Shown here: positions 60,908-64,000 of the stretch, piece after piece
Numbering within the stretch: the stretch's first letter is position 1
Layout: every line of letters begins with the position of its first letter
Assembly: GCF_018403265.1 (NCBI RefSeq)
Contig: NZ_BOSI01000001.1
Coordinates: 124,001 to 188,000 of the forward strand
DNA: 64,000 nt
DNA from: Paenibacillus sp. J31TS4
GTDB lineage: Bacteria; Bacillota; Bacilli; Paenibacillales; NBRC-103111
Direction of reading: 5' to 3'
Notes under the pieces: model-generated
Seen by the model: the letters and a program-made list of their open reading frames with translations, nothing else
Databases searched by the model: none
Told to the model about the DNA's origin: nothing
Translations under genes and position numbers: made by a program

Positions 60908-62392
60908 ATGCAAACAGCGGATTGGATTGTCATGGGATTGTACCTGCTCCTGATGGTAGGCATTGGGGTCTGGTCGTTTCGCCAAATCGATGGGACCAAG
61001 GATTTCTTCGCCGCAGGCGGCCGCATGCCGTGGTGGCTGTCGGGCATTTCCCACCACATGTCGGGCTACAGTGCGGCGGTGTTCGTCGCTTATGCCGGTG
61101 TCGCCTATACATACGGGTTCACGCTGTACGTTTGGTGGGCCGTCCCGGTCTCGATCGCCGTCTTTCTGGGAGCGCTCTGGATCGCTCCTCGCTGGGCGCG
61201 GCTGCGCCAGAGGCTGAATATCGAATCGCCGCTGGAATATCTCAAAACCCGCTACAACACGCCGACCCAGCAGCTGCTGGCGTGGAGCGGCGTGCTGCTC
61301 AAGCTGTTCGACGTCGGCGCCAAATGGGCGTCCATCGCGGTCATTCTCAATGTCTTTGCCGGCGTATCGCTGACGACGGGCATCTTGGTCTCCGGTCTGA
61401 TCTCGCTGTTCTACATTACTGTCGGCGGTCTGTGGGCGGATGCGCTCACGGACTTCGCCCAGTTCGTTGTCCAGCTGGTGGCGGGGCTTGTCATGTTCTT
61501 CATCGTGCTCGCCAAATTAGGCGGCGCGGGCGCCATTACCGGCATCTGGGACCAGCTGCCGCCGAGCCACAGCGAGCCGCTCGTCGGACCCTACACGCTC
61601 GGCTTTGTGCTCGCCTATCTACTCATCGACTTCCTGAGCTACAACGGCGGAACATGGAACCTGGCGCAGCGCTATATTGCTTCGCCAAACGGCAAGGATG
61701 CCCGCAAGGCGGCGATCCTCTCCGGTGTGCTCTTCCTGGTTTGGCCGCTGATTCTCTTCTTCCCGATGTGGGCGGCTCCGCTGCTGTACCCGAATCTGCA
61801 GGACCCTACGCAGTCGTACTCCATCATGGCGAGCGAGCTGCTGCCGCCGGGTCTCATCGGACTCGTGCTGGCCTCCATGTTCGCCCACACGATGGCGATG
61901 ACGACGTCTGACGCCAACGCGATCACCGCGGTAGTGACCCGAGACATTCTTCCGGTGCTATCGGCCAAATTCCGGGATTTCGCCGGGAAAGCTTCGCTGC
62001 GCGCCGCCCGTACGACGACGGTCGTGTTCACCGTTCTGACGCTGCTAGTGGCGATCTACCAAAAGAGCTTCGGCGGCATCTTGAACCTGCTCATCGTCTG
62101 GTTCGGGGGACTGGTCGGCCCGATCTCGATCCCGATGCTGCTTGGCCTCTTGCCAGCCTTCCGGAACAGCAACTCGACGGCGGCCATCGTGAGCTGGGTC
62201 GGCGGCCTGCTGACCTTCGGCTTCGTCAAATACATCCTGACCGACGCCAGCACCGTGACGCTTGTTTCCTCACCGGTGCTCGTCTCGGCGGTGCTGTTCA
62301 TCGGCATCGGGCTGATCAACCGCGGGATGGGCCGCAAGGTTGCAACCGAAGTCGACGAGCTGCTCGTTTCCTTAAACAAGGACGCCGAATAG
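60908..62392 (+). CDS. Sodium:solute symporter (SSS family)
   Basis: A 494-aa transporter with about 13 membrane helices. The N-terminus DWIVMGLYLLLMVGIGVWSF and the FFAAGGRMPWWLSGISHHMSG segment are typical of SSS proteins, as is the unwound region with SAAVFVAYAGVAYTYG. Relatives import sugars, myo-inositol, sialic acid or solutes such as proline; the substrate cannot be told from sequence. A cre box in the leader argues for a carbon-source substrate (inference). GAGGGGG lies 7 nt before ATG 60908. Confidence 0.92.
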   Translation: MQTADWIVMGLYLLLMVGIGVWSFRQIDGTKDFFAAGGRMPWWLSGISHHMSGYSAAVFVAYAGVAYTYGFTLYVWWAVPVSIAVFLGALWIAPRWARLRQRLNIESPLEYLKTRYNTPTQQLLAWSGVLLKLFDVGAKWASIAVILNVFAGVSLTTGILVSGLISLFYITVGGLWADALTDFAQFVVQLVAGLVMFFIVLAKLGGAGAITGIWDQLPPSHSEPLVGPYTLGFVLAYLLIDFLSYNGGTWNLAQRYIASPNGKDARKAAILSGVLFLVWPLILFFPMWAAPLLYPNLQDPTQSYSIMASELLPPGLIGLVLASMFAHTMAMTTSDANAITAVVTRDILPVLSAKFRDFAGKASLRAARTTTVVFTVLTLLVAIYQKSFGGILNLLIVWFGGLVGPISIPMLLGLLPAFRNSNSTAAIVSWVGGLLTFGFVKYILTDASTVTLVSSPVLVSAVLFIGIGLINRGMGRKVATEVDELLVSLNKDAE

Positions 62393-62448
62393 GGGCCGGA
62401 GGATCGAACCGCCGACCATGCGGCAACTCCTGTCCCAAGCGTATTAGA

Positions 62449-62479
62449 ACGAACCCGCACCATGTGTGCGGGGTTTGTT
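62449..62479 (+). terminator. Intrinsic terminator after the symporter
   Basis: AACCCGCAC-CATGT-GTGCGGGGTT followed by TGTTTGG. A candidate promoter for the next gene, TTGTCG (62501-62506) with 17 bp to TATGAT (62524-62529), follows. Confidence 0.75.
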
Positions 62480-62570
62480 TGGTTATAGCGGTTGTTTCCC
62501 TTGTCGGCATAAGGTCACGAGTCTATGATGGAGGGCGTTTGGAAGCCAACCACTAGGAGGCAGGGAGCCG

Positions 62571-63215
62571 ATGAATCGAGACAAGCTGAAGGAAATGGCC
62601 TATCACGCCATGGGCAAACGCAAAGCACATATCGACCGGGAACGGGGCTTCATCTACTACCACTGCGGACGAACGGCCAAGCTCGCCCTAACGCTTCGGG
62701 AATCGTTGTTCCCGGATATGGCGGACAAGGACGACGTCATCTTCGCGGGAGCGCTGTTCCATGATGTGGCCAAAGGAATCGAGCCCCACAATGAGAGGGG
62801 CGCCCTCCTCGTCGGCGACATGCTGAAGCACGAGGTCTCAAGCTCAGAGCTGGCGGACATCGTGGCGATCGTCCGCGGGCATAACAAGCGAAAGCCGGGG
62901 GACAACGGCATCCCTTACTTCATCAAGCTGGTGCAGGATGCGGACGTTCTCGATCATTTTGGGAGCGCGGAAGTGTGGCTGAAGGTGCAGTACAGCGCGA
63001 CGCATGGCGAAACGATGCAGGAAGCAGCGGCTTTCTGGAACAGTGAAAGCTATGAGGCGGAAGTCCGGAGGTGGAGAGGGCTTCTGAACTATGAGCTGTC
63101 CCTCCGTCATTTCGACGAGAAGACCGCCTTCGTCAGCCAGTTCATTCACCGGTTCACACGCGAGGCGGAGGGGGAGCTCGTCCCTGTTGCCGGAAGCTGG
63201 GCGGGTCAGGCATAA
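62571..63215 (+). CDS. HD-domain hydrolase
   Basis: A 214-aa HD-superfamily phosphohydrolase. Metal-binding residues are in YYHCGRTAKLAL (His), FAGALFHDVAKGIEPH (HD pair), VAIVRGHNKR (His) and VQDADVLDHFG (Asp). This arrangement matches small YedJ-like proteins that act on nucleotides or phosphoesters. GGAGGCAGGGAG precedes the ATG. It has its own terminator-promoter boundary upstream and is 61 nt from the next gene. The substrate is unknown. Confidence 0.85.
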   Translation: MNRDKLKEMAYHAMGKRKAHIDRERGFIYYHCGRTAKLALTLRESLFPDMADKDDVIFAGALFHDVAKGIEPHNERGALLVGDMLKHEVSSSELADIVAIVRGHNKRKPGDNGIPYFIKLVQDADVLDHFGSAEVWLKVQYSATHGETMQEAAAFWNSESYEAEVRRWRGLLNYELSLRHFDEKTAFVSQFIHRFTREAEGELVPVAGSWAGQA

Positions 63216-63276
63216 TGAGAGGGAACGCATTCGCATTAGCGAAGCCGACCATTCCCAAGTGAAGGAGAGGAAAGCC

Positions 63277-63846
63277 ATGTATGACATCGCGATTGTAGGT
63301 GCCGGTCCGGCGGGAGGCAGTGCAGCGGTCTTCGCCGCCAAAGCGGGCAAGAAGACGCTCGTGTTCGACAGCGACCAAGGAGTGACCAAGAGAGCCTGGC
63401 TCGAGAACCATTACGGAGTGCTGGAAATCAGCGGTCCGGATCTGGTGGAGACTGGGAAGAAGCAGGCGTCCAAATTCGGCGCAGAGTTCGTAAGCGGGAA
63501 GGTGACGAACATTGCCAAAACGGACGAAGGCTTTAAGCTGGAGACCGACAGCGGCACCTATGAAGCCAAGCATGTGATTCTCGCCACCGGCATGCTGACC
63601 GATTTGGCCGAGACCGTCGGCGTTCAGACCAAGCCGGGTACCGAGCCGCGCGTGAAGACCATCCTCGAGACCGATGCGAACGGCAAAACGTCCGTGGAAG
63701 GCATCTGGGCCGCCGGGACGTGCGCAGGTGTCAGCATGCACACAATCGTTACGGCGGGAGACGGGGCGAAGGTCGCCATCAATGTCATCAGCGAGATGAA
63801 CGGCGAGCGGTATGTCGACCACGATGTGCTGAAGCCGAAGGAATAG
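63277..63846 (+). CDS. Minimal FAD-binding protein (thioredoxin reductase-like, NADPH domain missing)
   Basis: A 189-aa flavoprotein-like product. The N-terminus IAIVGAGPAGGSAAVFAAKAGK is a FAD-binding GxGxxG, and the C-terminus GIWAAGTCAGVSMHTIVTAGDGAKVA resembles the second FAD motif of thioredoxin reductases, where the usual AGD is AGT. Full-length enzymes (about 310 aa) have an inserted NADPH domain with a redox Cys pair; here the chain joins directly at about residue 115 and has only one Cys. GAAGGAGAGG precedes ATG 63277. It may be a one-domain flavin protein or a decayed enzyme. Confidence 0.8.
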   Translation: MYDIAIVGAGPAGGSAAVFAAKAGKKTLVFDSDQGVTKRAWLENHYGVLEISGPDLVETGKKQASKFGAEFVSGKVTNIAKTDEGFKLETDSGTYEAKHVILATGMLTDLAETVGVQTKPGTEPRVKTILETDANGKTSVEGIWAAGTCAGVSMHTIVTAGDGAKVAINVISEMNGERYVDHDVLKPKE

Positions 63847-64000
63847 CTATCCAGCAGGGAATTCCCGAACAGATGGCTGCCGGACGGCCTTAGGGCGGCA
63901 CGGAACCCGCATAAGCATACATAGAGCGGGCCGCTTGCCGGACTATTCAATGCCGGCAGGGCGGCTGCCGGAGGGGCTTACTCCCCGCCGGACGGGCTTC
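63847..64000. other. Right end of the window without a recognised gene
   Basis: The last 154 nt are GC-rich with repeated GCCGG/CCGGC words that could fold into hairpins. I cannot support a gene, promoter or terminator here. Confidence 0.4.

Noticed and set aside
1-64000. Mobile elements, prophage, toxin-antitoxin or defence genes
   Set aside because: No transposase, integrase, att-like direct repeats, restriction, abortive-infection or paired toxin-antitoxin genes were seen; all supported genes are co-directional core or metabolic genes.

Overview
The window is core chromosome of a spore-forming, low-GC-phylum Gram-positive (Bacillales), most likely a member of the Paenibacillaceae. This is inferred from three things: gene order that closely follows the Bacillus subtilis frr-uppS to miaB-ricA region, sporulation genes (dpaAB, spoVS, sleB-like, spoIIIE/ftsK-type), and a GC-rich coding style. 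Every gene I can support lies on the + strand. There is no tRNA, rRNA, IS element, prophage, CRISPR array or toxin-antitoxin pair that I can see.

Layout. 1-10.3 kb: the tail of frr, then uppS-cdsA-dxr (lipid carrier, phospholipid, isoprenoid), rseP, an archaeal/eukaryotic-type proS, and polC. 10.3-18.8 kb: the rimP-nusA-rnpM-rplGA-infB-rbfA-nrnA-truB-ribF translation/RNA operon, with its own promoter and a structured leader. 18.9-21.7 kb: rpsO and pnp. 21.8-29.7 kb: ylxY, mlpA, dut, then the dipicolinate and lysine/DAP genes dpaA-dpaB-asd-dapG-dapA. 29.7-36.2 kb: rnjB, tepA, ylzJ-like, ftsK/spoIIIE and a SleB-like cortex hydrolase. 36.3-46.2 kb: a paired M16 protease set (ymfF/ymfH), ymfI, ymfJ, ymfK, rodZ, a small membrane protein, yajQ-family, rimO, pgsA and cinA. 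46.3-51.5 kb: SOS-controlled recA, recX, rny with a strikingly structured leader, ymdB and sigma-H-type spoVS. 51.5-57.6 kb: an M19 dipeptidase, korAB, miaB and ricA. 57.6-64 kb: less conserved genes, namely a MerR regulator, an NCS2 permease, a Mug-type glycosylase, a YfcE-type phosphoesterase, a cre-controlled sodium:solute symporter, an HD hydrolase and a minimal FAD protein.

Functional links. Aspartate semialdehyde from dapG/asd feeds dapA, and DapA's product is the substrate of DpaAB, so dipicolinate and lysine/peptidoglycan precursors come from one cluster. A SigK-like promoter precedes dpaA. RNA processing is over-represented (rnpM, pnp, rnjB, rny, ricA, nrnA, rbfA, rimP), as is membrane or spore remodelling.

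I did not find a convincing wholly new system. The best leads are modest: the hairpin-rich rny leader, the rimP leader attenuator candidate, the structured leader before the NCS2 permease, the archaeal-type ProRS at the proS locus, the repeat-expanded IF2, the His-rich RicA tail and the truncated FAD protein. All coordinates come from reading the sequence by hand; no database search was run.
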